Shown: positions 1-9,420, counted from the stretch's first letter. The stretch is DNA of 64,000 nt from DATFVJ01 sp963712955 (GCA_963712955.1 CAVQKF010000022.1:62001-126000); one strand, 5' to 3'. Made by a program: numbers and translations. Notes: generated by a model from the sequence alone, not told the origin.

Positions 1-108
1 AGATCAGCCGCGCGACTGACCGGCCACCGCCAGCGGAGTCCCTGCCGCGAGGAATATCTCCTCGGCGTGTGACGCTCTTGGAAACCTGCGAATTATCCAG
101 GAGGGGCG

Positions 109-1107
109 ATGCCCGCCGTCACTGTGGACGACATCCTTGTACTGCCACGTGTGCCTGTCTCGGATGCGGCTACCGGGCACCCGCGACGGGTCACCTCGGT
201 CACCACGGCGCCACGAGGTTTCGAGGGTGAAGGTTTCCCTGTGCGCCGCGCCTTCGCCGGAGTGGACCTGGCCACACTTGATCCGTTCATCCACATGGAT
301 CAGATGGGCGAGGTGGAGTACGGCCCGGGCGAGCCGAAGGGCACCTCGTGGCATCCGCACCGCGGCTTCGAGACCGTCACCTACATCATCGACGGTGAAT
401 TCGCGCACTCGGACTCCAACGGCGGCGGCGGGCTGATCACAAACGGCGACACCCAGTGGATGACCGCGGGCGCCGGGATCCTGCACATCGAAAGGCCGCC
501 GGAGCATCTGGTGGCCAGCGGCGGGCTGTTCCACGGATTCCAGCTCTGGGTGAACCTTCCACGGGCGCTGAAGTTCGCGCCGCCGCGCTACCAGGACATC
601 CGCAGCGGCAGCGTGGCGCTGGTCTCCTCGCCTGACGGGGGTGCCCTGATCAGGGTCATCGCCGGCGAGCTGGCGGGCCACGCGGGCCCTGGCGTCACCC
701 ATACACCGATCACGCTCGTGCACGCCACCGTGAGCCCGGGCGCCTCGGTCACGCTGCCCTGGCAGCCTGAGTTCAACGCCCTCACCTACGTCCTGTCTGG
801 CCGCGGCACGGTCGGCGCCGAGCGGCGCCCGGTGGAAAGCGGTCAGCTTGCTGTTTTCGGTCCAGGCGACGCGATCACTGTGGCGGCGGACACGAACCAG
901 GACAGCCGCACCCCCGGGCTTGACGTGCTGCTTCTTGGCGGGCGCCCGATCCGCGAACCTGTCGCCGCCTATGGCCCGTTCGTCATGAACACGCGAGCCG
1001 AACTCGCGCAGGCGTTCGACGACTACCAGGCCGGCCGGCTCGGCAGCATTCCGGCGGCCCACGCCAGCGTGCGCGGCGAGTCCGGCGGCGATATCGGCAG
1101 CGGCTGA
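109..1107 (+). CDS. Pirin family protein
   Basis: A 332-residue two-cupin protein of the pirin family. The N-terminal cupin shows the family hallmark HPHRGFETVTYI (residues about 84-95), with the metal-binding histidines, followed by a second metal-site stretch ending in GILHIE. The C-terminal cupin (about 200-300) is the usual degenerate one. Pirins are non-haem iron proteins; bacterial members have been described as quercetinase-like dioxygenases or as regulators of metabolic enzymes, so the substrate cannot be read from sequence. The ATG follows AGGAGGGGCG, a strong ribosome binding site. It stands alone, in the same direction as the small membrane protein downstream. Family assignment is secure; the physiological role is not known. 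Confidence 0.93.
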   Translation: MPAVTVDDILVLPRVPVSDAATGHPRRVTSVTTAPRGFEGEGFPVRRAFAGVDLATLDPFIHMDQMGEVEYGPGEPKGTSWHPHRGFETVTYIIDGEFAHSDSNGGGGLITNGDTQWMTAGAGILHIERPPEHLVASGGLFHGFQLWVNLPRALKFAPPRYQDIRSGSVALVSSPDGGALIRVIAGELAGHAGPGVTHTPITLVHATVSPGASVTLPWQPEFNALTYVLSGRGTVGAERRPVESGQLAVFGPGDAITVAADTNQDSRTPGLDVLLLGGRPIREPVAAYGPFVMNTRAELAQAFDDYQAGRLGSIPAAHASVRGESGGDIGSG

Positions 1108-1199
1108 CGACTCCGACGCCCGAACACTTTGCAGAAACAAGCCTGTGCCCGGATCGCCTGCCGCATCACCGATGACGGCGATAAGGAATGCTCGGGGCC

Positions 1200-1601
1200 A
1201 TGCTCACCGTCAGCTGGGGCACGGTCCGGCTCTTCCTCCACGTGCTGGGCGCGACGATCTGGGTCGGCGGCCAGCTCACGCTCGCGGCACTGGTGCCGGC
1301 GCTGCGCGGTCTCGGGGCTGGAGTCCCCGGCGCCGCGGCCCGCCGCTTCAACCAGATCGCCTGGCCCGCCTTCATCCTCCTGGTGGCCACGGGTATCTGG
1401 AACATCATCGCCGAGCAGGGAAAGATCACCGGGCGTTATCGCACGACGCTTGTGGTCAAGCTGGTCGTGGTGGCCATATCCGGAGTGGCGGCCGCCCTGC
1501 ACGCCCGCGCCCGCAGCACGGCGGGACTCGCTGTCTTCGGCGCCCTTACCGGAATCAGCGCGCTCGCTGCCCTGTTCATCGGCATCATGCTGGCCGGCTG
1601 A
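1200..1601 (+). CDS. Small CopD-like integral membrane protein
   Basis: About 133 residues with four hydrophobic segments (roughly residues 5-30, 50-75, 85-105 and 110-133). The opening stretch, with FLHVLGATIWVGGQ, and a second segment with a tryptophan-rich GIWNI resemble the CopD/DUF2269-type family of four-helix membrane proteins, in which the first-helix histidine can be a haem or metal ligand. AAGGA at 1183-1187 is too close to an upstream ATG at 1188 and better spaced for the ATG at 1200, so the later start was chosen. No neighbour suggests copper handling. The family call is by resemblance only. Confidence 0.7.
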   Translation: MLTVSWGTVRLFLHVLGATIWVGGQLTLAALVPALRGLGAGVPGAAARRFNQIAWPAFILLVATGIWNIIAEQGKITGRYRTTLVVKLVVVAISGVAAALHARARSTAGLAVFGALTGISALAALFIGIMLAG

Positions 1602-1621
1602 AGCGCTCTCGGCTGGCACGC

Positions 1622-1669
1622 GCCCCCAGCTGGGGGCATACCGGCGATTCCCGCCTGGCGCAGGGCGGG
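1622..1669. terminator. Probable bidirectional terminator between convergent genes
   Basis: A perfect 16 bp palindrome, GCCCCCAGCTGGGGGC (1622-1637), is followed by a second small stem, CCCGCC / GGCGGG (1650-1655 and 1664-1669). They lie between the plus-strand membrane protein ending at 1601 and the minus-strand narI ending at 1690. There is no T-run, as is common for actinobacterial terminators. Confidence 0.4.
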
Positions 1670-1689
1670 TACAGCCAGAGTGCGGTGTG

Positions 1690-2442
1690 TCAGTAGGGTG
1701 CGCCGATCTTCCGCCACCTGCGGCCGCTGGTGCCGGGCTCGCTGGGATGGACGGCCCGGCGGCCGCGGTAGACGATGTAGGGCCGCCAGAGATACCACAG
1801 CGGGTAGCTCCAGGCGTGCACGAGGCGGCTGAACGGCCAGACGGCCCAGATGACCCATGCGGCGGTGGCGTGAACCTGGTAGATGACCGGTGCCCCGGCG
1901 ATGGCCGTCACGTCAGGCTGACCGCTGAACAGGCCGCGGAACCAGGGTGCCACGGTCGTCCGGTAGTCGTACCCGTGGCCGAGCATGTTGACCCCGACCG
2001 TTGGCACGATGCCGGTGAGGATGACGATCAGCAGCAGGATCAGCGCGACGTAGTCAACGGCGCTGGTGGTCGCCCGGACCCGCGGGACGAGCAGGCAGCA
2101 GCAGGCCAGCACGACGACGCCGCCGATGACCAGGACGGCGGCGAGGGTGCCCGCGGCCGCGGAAAACCATCGGTAGGTGCTCTCGGGAATGCCGATCGCT
2201 TTCGTCCAGGCCTCGGGGATCAGGATGCCGATGACGTGGCCGCCGATCGCGGCGAAGGTGCCGTAGTGGAAGACCGGGGAGCCCCATTTGAGCAGGCGGC
2301 GTTCCTGTAGCTGGGTGGAGCGGCTGGTCCAGCCGAACTGGTCGTAGCGCCAGCGCCAGACGTGGCCGACGACGAACACGCCGAGCGCGATGTAGGGCAG
2401 GATCACCCACCAGAACACCTGCGCGGTGCTCGTGGCGCTCAC
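1690..2442 (-). CDS. narI: Respiratory nitrate reductase gamma subunit (cytochrome b)
   Basis: A 250-residue integral membrane dihaem cytochrome b that takes electrons from quinol and passes them to NarH. Five hydrophobic segments are visible. The expected haem histidines are present: one in VFHYG and one in GGHVIG in the second segment, and two in the last helix (in YQVHAT and in RLVHAW). The start is a GTG at 2442 in a GTGA overlap with the narJ stop; the reading frame stays open further upstream but that part is shadow of narJ. It is the last gene of narGHJI, the usual order. Length fits the family. Confidence 0.95.
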   Translation of the reverse strand: MSATSTAQVFWWVILPYIALGVFVVGHVWRWRYDQFGWTSRSTQLQERRLLKWGSPVFHYGTFAAIGGHVIGILIPEAWTKAIGIPESTYRWFSAAAGTLAAVLVIGGVVVLACCCLLVPRVRATTSAVDYVALILLLIVILTGIVPTVGVNMLGHGYDYRTTVAPWFRGLFSGQPDVTAIAGAPVIYQVHATAAWVIWAVWPFSRLVHAWSYPLWYLWRPYIVYRGRRAVHPSEPGTSGRRWRKIGAPY

Positions 2443-3065
2443 CGCCGCGCCCGCGGCCCGGTCAGGTACTCGGGCGGCGCGAACGGCTCCAGGCCGACCT
2501 CCTCGCTCGGGGGGCCGCCCTCCCATGCCCTGCGTATCAGTTCGAGGTCCCGTCGGCCCAGCTTGGGCAGCCGGGCGCACACCGCCTCGACCAGGTCGGC
2601 GTAGGGCGTGCCGGCCTCCCGCAACGCGCGGCGCAGCAACTCGAGGTCGGCGCGGTGGCTGCGCAACAGAGCCTCACCCCGCGGTGCCAGCGCGGCGAAG
2701 TCCAGCACCATTGGCAGGTAGTCGGGCAGTTCGCCGTCGGCCGGCTCGAAGCCGGCCGACCGGTAGGAGGCCTTGAACGCCAGCATGGCCAAGCCGCGCT
2801 TGCGGGTGTCGCCGTACCGGTAATAGGTGAGGTACAGCGCGCAGCGGCGGCGCAGGTCGAAGGTAGCGACATAGTGCTGTGCCACCTCGGCCGGCGGGGT
2901 GGCGCGCAGCCAGCCGAGGAACTGTTCGAATGCTTCCCTGGTCGCCCGCGGCGAGGTGCCGGCGGCGGCGTCGTCGAGATGGCCGAGCCCGGCAAGCAGC
3001 TCTGGCGTCGGGTACTGGAGCAGCACCGATGCCAGCTTGTACGGGCTGATCCGGTCCGTGCTCAT
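2439..3065 (-). CDS. narJ: Nitrate reductase molybdenum cofactor assembly chaperone
   Basis: A 208-residue soluble, mostly helical protein of the NarJ/DmsD chaperone family. It binds the N-terminus of NarG and controls molybdenum-cofactor insertion before the complex docks to NarI. The recognisable part begins SPYKLASVLLQYPTPELL, and a segment with YVATFDLRRRCALYLTYY carries the conserved family motif. It overlaps narH by 4 bp (ATGA) and narI by 4 bp (GTGA), so translation is coupled throughout. It is not part of the mature enzyme. Confidence 0.95.
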   Translation of the reverse strand: MSTDRISPYKLASVLLQYPTPELLAGLGHLDDAAAGTSPRATREAFEQFLGWLRATPPAEVAQHYVATFDLRRRCALYLTYYRYGDTRKRGLAMLAFKASYRSAGFEPADGELPDYLPMVLDFAALAPRGEALLRSHRADLELLRRALREAGTPYADLVEAVCARLPKLGRRDLELIRRAWEGGPPSEEVGLEPFAPPEYLTGPRARR

Positions 3066-4699
3066 GGCGTCTCCCGGTCCGGGAACAGGTGCGGTGAGCT
3101 GCCCCGGCCGTCCCAGCCGAGGAGGTTGAAGTGCACCTGCCCGTCGCCGGTTCTGAAGGTCCCCTTCTCGCCCGTGCCGGTACCGGGGTGGAAGGTCTCC
3201 ACGGTTGGCGGACCGTGGGGACCGCTGCCGCCCATGCCCGGTCCGCCCTCGCTGTCGAGGCTGCAGAACAACTGCTCGTGCTGCGCGGCCAGCCTGCCCG
3301 CGTCCTCGGCGTGCGCGGGCGGAATGACGTAGCGGTCCTCGTACTTGGCGATGGCAAGCAGCCGGTACAGGTCCTCGATGTCAGCCGCGCCGGCGCTGCC
3401 CGCGGATGGCAGCGCCGGGCCGGTGCCCAGGCCGAGTTCGGTGGCCCGCATGTAGGCACGGACCGCGGCGAGCTTGCGGAGCACCTGCCGGACCGTGTCC
3501 GCGTTGCCGGCGGTGAACAGGTTGGCCAGGTACTCGACGGGGATGCGCAGCGCGTCGATGGTGGCGAAGACACGGTCGGGGTCGGCGTCGTCATAGCCGG
3601 CCGCGTGGACCACATCGGCGACCGGCGATAGCGGCGGGATGTACCAGACCATCGGCAGTGTGCGGTACTCCGGATGCAAGGGAAGGGCAACTTTATGCTG
3701 AACGGCTAGCGCGTACACCGGCGAACGTCTGGCGGCGTCAATCCAGTCCGCCGCGATGCCCTGGCGCGCTGCCTCGTCTTGTACAGCGGGGTCTGCGGGG
3801 TCGAGGAACACCGACAGCTGCGCTTCGTACAGGTCCTGCGGCTCGGGGGTCGCGGCCGCTGCGAGTACCGCGTCGGCGTCGTAGAGGAACAGGCCGAGGT
3901 AGCGCAGGCGGCCGACGCAGGTTTCCGAGCAGATGGTGGGCTGGCCGGCCTCGACGCGCGGGTAGCAGAACGTGCACTTCTCGGCCTTGCCGGTGCGGTG
4001 GTTAAAGTAGACCTTCTTGTACGGGCAGCCGGACACGCAGAACCGCCAGCCGCGGCAGCGGTCCTGGTCCACAAGCACGATCCCGTCCTCTTCCCGCTTG
4101 TACATCGCGCCGGACGGGCAGGACGCCACGCACGAGGGGTTCAGGCAGTGCTCGCAGATGCGCGGCAGGTAGAACATGAACACCTGCTCGAACTCCATCT
4201 TGACCCGGTCCTGCAGACCGGCGAGGTCCGGGTCGGCCGCCGCATGCGCGGGAGCGCCGGCCAGGTCGTCATCCCAGTTGCTGCCCCACTTCGGCTCCAT
4301 GTCCCGGCCGGTGAGCGCGGAGATCGAATGCGCGCTTGGGTTGGTCGTGCCCAGCGGGGCGCTGATCAGCGTCTGGTAGTCGTAAGTCCACGGGTCGCCG
4401 TAGTCGTCAATCGCCGGCAGGTCGGGGTTGTAGAAGATCGACAGCAGGCGCCGCAGCCGGCTGCCGGACTTGAGCTGCAGGCGCCCCTTGCGGTCGAGGG
4501 CCCACCCGCCCTTCCATGCCTCCTGGTCCTCGTAGCGGCGGGGGTAGCCGACGCCGGGCTTGGTCTCGACATTGTTGAAGTACACGTATTCGGTGCCCGG
4601 CCGGTTGGTCCACACCTGCTTGCAGGTCACCGAGCAGGTGTGGCAGCCGATGCACTTGTCAAGGTTCATCACCATGGCGACGTGAGCCATGACCCTCAT
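3062..4699 (-). CDS. narH: Respiratory nitrate reductase beta subunit (iron-sulfur)
   Basis: A 545-residue electron-transfer subunit. Four cysteine groups are visible: CIGCHTCSVTC near residue 17, CEHCLNPSCVASC near 185, CRGWRFCVSGC near 217, and the CTFC...C...C group near 243. In the third group a tryptophan replaces one cysteine (CRGW), which is the known signature of the [3Fe-4S] cluster of NarH. The protein wires NarI haem to NarG. Its first base overlaps the narG stop (TGATG) and its stop overlaps narJ (ATGA). Length is slightly above the E. coli protein. Confidence 0.97.
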   Translation of the reverse strand: MRVMAHVAMVMNLDKCIGCHTCSVTCKQVWTNRPGTEYVYFNNVETKPGVGYPRRYEDQEAWKGGWALDRKGRLQLKSGSRLRRLLSIFYNPDLPAIDDYGDPWTYDYQTLISAPLGTTNPSAHSISALTGRDMEPKWGSNWDDDLAGAPAHAAADPDLAGLQDRVKMEFEQVFMFYLPRICEHCLNPSCVASCPSGAMYKREEDGIVLVDQDRCRGWRFCVSGCPYKKVYFNHRTGKAEKCTFCYPRVEAGQPTICSETCVGRLRYLGLFLYDADAVLAAAATPEPQDLYEAQLSVFLDPADPAVQDEAARQGIAADWIDAARRSPVYALAVQHKVALPLHPEYRTLPMVWYIPPLSPVADVVHAAGYDDADPDRVFATIDALRIPVEYLANLFTAGNADTVRQVLRKLAAVRAYMRATELGLGTGPALPSAGSAGAADIEDLYRLLAIAKYEDRYVIPPAHAEDAGRLAAQHEQLFCSLDSEGGPGMGGSGPHGPPTVETFHPGTGTGEKGTFRTGDGQVHFNLLGWDGRGSSPHLFPDRETP

Positions 4700-7600
4700 C
4701 AGAACTGCACCTCCTGGCTTCGGCGGCGGATAACGGCGATCTCGTCACGCTGATTTCCGGTGGGCCCGTAGTAGTTGAAAGCGAACGAGAGCTGGCCGTA
4801 GCCGCCGATCATGTGGGTCGGCTTGATGACCAGCCGGGTGAGTGAGTTGTCCGATCCGCCGTGCCAGCCGGAGATCTCCGAACGTGGCGTCATCAGATGC
4901 CGGTCCTTGGCGTGGTACATGAACACCGTGCCCTGCGGCATCCGGTGGGTGACGACGGCGCGGCAGACCACCACCCCGTTGCGGTTGTATGCCTCGATCC
5001 AGTCGTTGTCGGCCACCCCGATCTTCGCCGCGTCGCCAGGGCTCATCCAGATCACCGGGCCGCCGCGGAAGAGCCGCAGCATGTGCAGGTTGTCCTGGTA
5101 TTCGGAGTGGATCGACCATTTCGAGTGCGGGGTGAGGTACCGGACGGTGATCTCCGGCCGGCTGGCCCCGCCGAGGCCCTGCGCGCCGTAGTGCCTGGCG
5201 TAGTCCAGCGGCGGCCGGTAGGTTGGCAGGCCCTCGCCGTACTCCAGGATCCAGTCATGATCGAGGAAGAAATGCATCCGCCCGGTCAGCGTGTGCCACG
5301 GCTTCTTCCGCTCGACGTTCACCACGAATGGGGAGTACCGCCGGCCGCCGGTCTCGCTCCCGGACCACTCCGGCGAGGTGATCACCGCACGCGGCTGCAC
5401 CTGAGTGTCGGCGAAGGTAATCCGCTCACCCGCGCGTTCGGCCGCGAGATCGGCGAGCGGCATCCCGGTCCGCTGTTCCAGCTGCTGCCAGGCCTGCAGC
5501 GCAACCTGGCCGTTGGTGGTGCCGGAAAGCGCCAGGATGGCCTCTGCGAGTTGCACGTCGCGGGCCAATGACGGCCGGCCGTCCGCGACGCCCCCGCGCA
5601 CCACCCCGTTGGCGCGGCGCAGGTAGTCGACGGCGCCGGCGGGCACCCAGGTGACGCCCTTGGTGGTGGTGCCGAGCGTGTCGACCAGCGGGCCGAGCGC
5701 GGCCATCTTGTCCGCGACCGCGCCGTAGTCTCGCTCGACCGCGACCAGCCGCGGCATGCTCACCCCGGGCAGCGGCTCGCACTCGCCGGCCCGCCAGTCC
5801 AGTGCCCGCCCGCCCGGCTGGGCCAGTTCGTCGGGTGTGTCGTGCATGAGTGGCGCGGCGATCACATCGGTCCGCGTGCCCAGGTGCCGCGCGGCGAGCC
5901 TGGAGAAGTCGCGGGCGATCAGGGCGAAGGTGCCGAAGTCGGTGCGGGTCTGCCACGGCGGCGCGATCGCCGGGTTGAACGAGTGCACGAACGGGTGCAT
6001 GTCTGTGGTCGAGATGTCGTGCTTTTCGTACCAGGTGGCGGCAGGAAGCACGATGTCGGCGTACGTGCAGGTGCTGGTCATACGGAAATCGATCGTGGTC
6101 AGCAGGTCGAGTTTGCCGCGGGGCGCCTGCTCGTGCCAGGCGACTTCGGCCGGGCGCGACCCCGGCGGCGACTCCGCGGCGCGGACGGTGTCTTCGACGC
6201 CGAGCAGGTGCCGCATGAAGTACTCCATGCCCTTGCCCGACGAGCCGAGCAGGTTGGCCCGCCATACGGTCAGCACGCGCGGGAAGTTACGCGGGTCGTC
6301 CGGATCCTCGCCGGCGAAACCCAGCCGGCCCGCCGTCAGCTCATCGACCACATAGGCGCCGACCGGCTTACCGGCACGGCTAGCCTCATCGGCGAGATCA
6401 AGCGGGTTGCGGTCGAAGGCCGGGTGCGACGGCGTCCAGCCCAGCCGCCCGGCCACCGCCAGGCAGTCGGCGAAACTGCGCCCGGCGAACAGGCCGCGGC
6501 CGAGCGGGCTGGCTAGTTCGGCCGCGCCGAAGTGCTCGTAGCGCCACTGGTCGGTGTGCAGGTAGAAGAACGATGTGCCGGTCATGTGCCGGGCCGGCCG
6601 CTGCCAGTCAAGCGCGAACGCCAGCGTCGACCAGCCGGTGAACGGCCGCACCTTCTCCTGCCCGACGTAGTGCGCCCAGCCGCCGCCGTTCACCCCCTGG
6701 CACCCGCACAGCATGGTCAGCGTGAAGAAGGTCCGGTAGATCTGGTCGGAGTGGTACCAGTGGTTGGTGCCCGCCCCCATGCAGATCATCGAGCGGCCCC
6801 GCGACAGTTCCGCGTTGCGGGCGAACTCGCGTGCCACCCGGGCCGCCGCGGCGGCTGGCACCGAGGTGATCTTCTCCTGCCAGGCGGGGGTGTAGGGCCG
6901 CGGGTCGTGGTAGCCGTCCGGCCATTCGCCGGGCAGGCCCTCGCGGCGCACGGCGTACTGGGCCATGAGCAGATCGAAGACCGTCGTGACCAGGCGCCCC
7001 CCGATGCGCGTCACCGGGACACCGCGGCGGACGACCGTCCCGCCCTCGGTCGCGCCGGCATCGAACCGCGGCAGGTCCACCGGCACCGCACCCGCCCCAG
7101 CCGCATCCGCCGGCCGGCCGTAGAGGGTAAGCACCGGGTCTATCCCGGCCAGATCGAGGTTCCACCGGCCCAGCCCGGCCCGGGAGAAACGGTACCCGAG
7201 CGACCCGTTCGGCGCGTGCGGCAGCCCAGCGGCCGCGTCGAGCATGACGGTCCTGTGCGCGGCGCCCTCCCCGGTGTCGCCCAGGTCCGCTGCGGTCAGG
7301 AACCGGTCGGGGACGTAGGCGCCGTCGCGTTCGCGCAGGGTCACCAGGAACGGCAGATCGGTGTATGTCTTGACGTAGTCGGTGAAGTAGGGCACCTGCC
7401 GGTCGCGGAAGAATTCGCTGAGAATGACATGCCCCATCGCCATCGCCAGCGCGCCGTCGGTGCCCGGCGCGGCCGCCAGCCAGTCGTCGGCGAACTTGGT
7501 GTGGTCGGAGTAGTCGGGGCTGACCACGACGACCTTCTGGCCGCGGTAGCGGGCCTCGGTCATGAAGTGCGCGTCGGGCGTGCGGGTGATCGGCAGGTTG

Positions 7601-8490
7601 GTGCCCCAGATCACCAGGTAAGAGGAGTTCCACCAGTCGCCGGACTCCGGCACGTCGGTCTGGTCGCCGAACACCTGCGGTGAGGCGATCGGCATGTCCG
7701 CATACCAGTCATAGAACGACAGGATCGTGCCGCCGATCATCGAAAGGAACCGGGTGCCCGCGGCGTAGGAGACCTGCGACATCGCCGGAATCGGGGAGAA
7801 TCCCACCACCCGGTCCGGGCCATACCTCTTGATCGTGTGCACATGGGCGGCCGCGATCAGTTCGCTGACCTCCGGCCAGGATGACCGTACGAACCCGCCC
7901 TTGCCGCGCGCGCCCTTGTAGCGTTTGGCGCGCTCCGGATCGCTGGTGATCTCCGCCCACGCCGCCACCGGATCGCCCAGCCGGTCCCGCGCCTCCCGCC
8001 AGACCTCCAGCAGCGGGCCCCGCACATACGGGAAACGGACTCGCGACGGGGAGTAGGTGTACCACGAGAACGACGCGCCTCGCGGGCACCCGCGTGGCTC
8101 GTATTCGGGCGAGTCCGGGCCCACCGACGGATAGTCGGTCTGCTGGGTCTCCCAGGTGATGATCCCGTCCTTGACGTAGACCTTCCACGAGCACGACCCG
8201 GTGCAGTTCACCCCGTGCGTGGACCGCACGACCTTGTCGTGCCGCCAGCGTTCGCGGTAGAAGTCGTCCGCGCCGCGCCCGCCCTGCCTGTGCACCTCCC
8301 GGTAGTCGCCGGACGGTGTGCCAGGCACGAAGAACTGCGCCCGCCGCAGCAGCCGCTCGACCGGCTCGCCACCGGGCAGCAGCGGCGCGAGCAGGCCACG
8401 GCGGTGCCCCCCGGCATCCGCAGCGCCGGCGTGGCGGCCGCGATCATCCCCGCGCCCGCCGCTGGCGGGCCGGGAGGCCGGCTCTGTCAT
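4699..8490 (-). CDS. narG: Respiratory nitrate reductase alpha subunit (molybdenum)
   Basis: A 1263-residue Mo-bisMGD catalytic subunit reducing nitrate to nitrite on the cytoplasmic face. The FS0 cluster site reads H92-x3-C96-x3-C100-x34-C135, the His-ligated spacing typical of NarG. The molybdenum-ligand region YDWYADMPIASP is followed by the conserved DQTDVPESGDW and TRTPDAHF segments. The first ~45 residues are low-complexity and not conserved, so the true start could be a little downstream. It opens the narGHJI operon. No nitrate transporter (narK) or dedicated two-component regulator lies in the window. Confidence 0.97.
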   Translation of the reverse strand: MTEPASRPASGGRGDDRGRHAGAADAGGHRRGLLAPLLPGGEPVERLLRRAQFFVPGTPSGDYREVHRQGGRGADDFYRERWRHDKVVRSTHGVNCTGSCSWKVYVKDGIITWETQQTDYPSVGPDSPEYEPRGCPRGASFSWYTYSPSRVRFPYVRGPLLEVWREARDRLGDPVAAWAEITSDPERAKRYKGARGKGGFVRSSWPEVSELIAAAHVHTIKRYGPDRVVGFSPIPAMSQVSYAAGTRFLSMIGGTILSFYDWYADMPIASPQVFGDQTDVPESGDWWNSSYLVIWGTNLPITRTPDAHFMTEARYRGQKVVVVSPDYSDHTKFADDWLAAAPGTDGALAMAMGHVILSEFFRDRQVPYFTDYVKTYTDLPFLVTLRERDGAYVPDRFLTAADLGDTGEGAAHRTVMLDAAAGLPHAPNGSLGYRFSRAGLGRWNLDLAGIDPVLTLYGRPADAAGAGAVPVDLPRFDAGATEGGTVVRRGVPVTRIGGRLVTTVFDLLMAQYAVRREGLPGEWPDGYHDPRPYTPAWQEKITSVPAAAAARVAREFARNAELSRGRSMICMGAGTNHWYHSDQIYRTFFTLTMLCGCQGVNGGGWAHYVGQEKVRPFTGWSTLAFALDWQRPARHMTGTSFFYLHTDQWRYEHFGAAELASPLGRGLFAGRSFADCLAVAGRLGWTPSHPAFDRNPLDLADEASRAGKPVGAYVVDELTAGRLGFAGEDPDDPRNFPRVLTVWRANLLGSSGKGMEYFMRHLLGVEDTVRAAESPPGSRPAEVAWHEQAPRGKLDLLTTIDFRMTSTCTYADIVLPAATWYEKHDISTTDMHPFVHSFNPAIAPPWQTRTDFGTFALIARDFSRLAARHLGTRTDVIAAPLMHDTPDELAQPGGRALDWRAGECEPLPGVSMPRLVAVERDYGAVADKMAALGPLVDTLGTTTKGVTWVPAGAVDYLRRANGVVRGGVADGRPSLARDVQLAEAILALSGTTNGQVALQAWQQLEQRTGMPLADLAAERAGERITFADTQVQPRAVITSPEWSGSETGGRRYSPFVVNVERKKPWHTLTGRMHFFLDHDWILEYGEGLPTYRPPLDYARHYGAQGLGGASRPEITVRYLTPHSKWSIHSEYQDNLHMLRLFRGGPVIWMSPGDAAKIGVADNDWIEAYNRNGVVVCRAVVTHRMPQGTVFMYHAKDRHLMTPRSEISGWHGGSDNSLTRLVIKPTHMIGGYGQLSFAFNYYGPTGNQRDEIAVIRRRSQEVQF

Positions 8491-8597
8491 GCGACCACCT
8501 CGATTCCTGCGGTGCCCCAGTTCGGCGTGCGCGCCTGCCCGACGCTGCCGCTTTCACGATCACCCGGCCGTCCATGGGGGTCGTGATGACGCTGATG

Positions 8598-8708
8598 GTA
8601 GACCTGCGCCGCGCCATAGATGCTCAGCTGCTCACCGCTGGGCAGATGCCGGGTGAAGCCGCCTTCCACACCCGGGACGAGCTGGTTGCGCAGCCTGATG
8701 CCGCGCCA
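8598..8708 (-). pseudogene. Aconitate hydratase (AcnA) C-terminal fragment
   Basis: About 36 codons upstream of narG read GIRLRNQLVPGVEGGFTR and then HLPSGEQLSIYGAAQVY. This matches the conserved swivel-domain segment of AcnA/IRP aconitases (pattern RLRNQL.PG.EGG.TR, then SIYDA..Y). After that tyrosine the expected TPLVVLAGKEYGSGSSRDW segment is absent in every frame, and nothing upstream encodes the rest of the ~900-residue enzyme. It is therefore an isolated gene scrap, not a functional aconitase. The identification is from recall of the family pattern. Confidence 0.72.
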
Positions 8709-8866
8709 CACGGTGGGTGAACGTGGCCCGCCGATCCAATAGCCTGGTTCGTTTTTACTACCCGGGGGAAGCAAATTACAAGGTGTGGGCGCCAAGGGCC
8801 TAACGGCCGCGCGGGCGGCGTCTCGCGGGCCTGAACGCGGAAGCCACGCTCGCATGCGCCAGGCAC

Positions 8867-8926
8867 ATCACATCGGCACAGATCACATCGGCACAGATCA
8901 CATCGGCACAGATCACATCGGCACAG
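8867..8926. repeat. 15 bp tandem repeat, four perfect copies
   Basis: Unit ATCACATCGGCACAG repeated exactly four times. It lies ~380 bp upstream of the narG start and ~60 bp downstream of the DUF488 stop. On the narG strand each unit reads CTGTGCCGATGTGAT. It could be a protein-binding array or a slipped-strand microduplication. Confidence 0.95.
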
Positions 8927-8984
8927 CGGGCCAGGCCACCGGACGCGCCGCCAGGCGAGCCCGGCTCCGCCAGCCCCGTTACGA

Positions 8985-9347
8985 TCATCCCGGCTGGCTC
9001 AGTTCCTCGGCGAGCACGGCCGCCTGGCTCCGGTCGATGTCCTTGGTGGCGGTGAGCAGGGTGATGATGCCGCCCCGGGCCAGGGCCCGCAGCCTGTCGA
9101 GGGCGCCCGAGGGCCCGGGTTCGGCTAGTTCGGCGTGGTAGCGGCGGCGGAACTCGTCGAACCTGTCCGGATCGTGGCCGTACCATCTGCGCAACTCGCT
9201 CGACGGCGCTACATCCTTGGCCCACTCGTCCAGGTGGGCCGCGTCCTTGGTGAGCCCACGCGGCCATATCCGGTCGACGAGCACTCTCGTCCCGTCCTCA
9301 GGTGCCGGCTCGTCGTAGACGCGACGCAGCCGTATACGCGTATCCAT
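8985..9347 (-). CDS. DUF488 family protein
   Basis: A 120-residue protein starting at the ATG at 9347, preceded by GGAAGGAGGCCCGG, an excellent ribosome binding site; the frame is open 20 codons further but without a site. DUF488 hallmarks are present: RVLVDRIWPRGLTK near the N-terminus, a WYGHDPDRFDEFRRRY block, and a C-terminal LLTATKD strand. The biochemical function of the family is not established; members often sit beside regulators or stress genes. Here it is followed upstream by an ArsR/SufR-like regulator on the same strand. Confidence 0.9.
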   Translation of the reverse strand: MDTRIRLRRVYDEPAPEDGTRVLVDRIWPRGLTKDAAHLDEWAKDVAPSSELRRWYGHDPDRFDEFRRRYHAELAEPGPSGALDRLRALARGGIITLLTATKDIDRSQAAVLAEELSQPG

Positions 9348-9420
9348 CCGGGCCTCCTTCCTGTTATCCGCTGGCGAACCCGGGCCCTGCGGCAGGGCGT
9401 GCTCCACCGCGTGGGCAGCG

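Larger units (their letters stand above)
8491..8984. other. narG upstream region
   Basis: 494 bp between narG and the DUF488 gene, both on the minus strand. It holds an aconitase gene fragment (8598-8708), an AT-richer stretch near 8750-8785 that in the narG direction reads TTGTAA, 15 bp, TAGTAA (a weak promoter candidate), and four copies of a 15 bp repeat (8867-8926). No intact gene is seen. Confidence 0.5.

Noticed and set aside
6532..7683. 383-residue plus-strand frame within narG
   Set aside because: No domain, no ribosome binding site, fully antisense to the conserved catalytic subunit.
8785..9141. Plus-strand frame containing repeated HIGTD peptide
   Set aside because: Created by the 15 bp tandem repeat, then antisense to the DUF488 gene.
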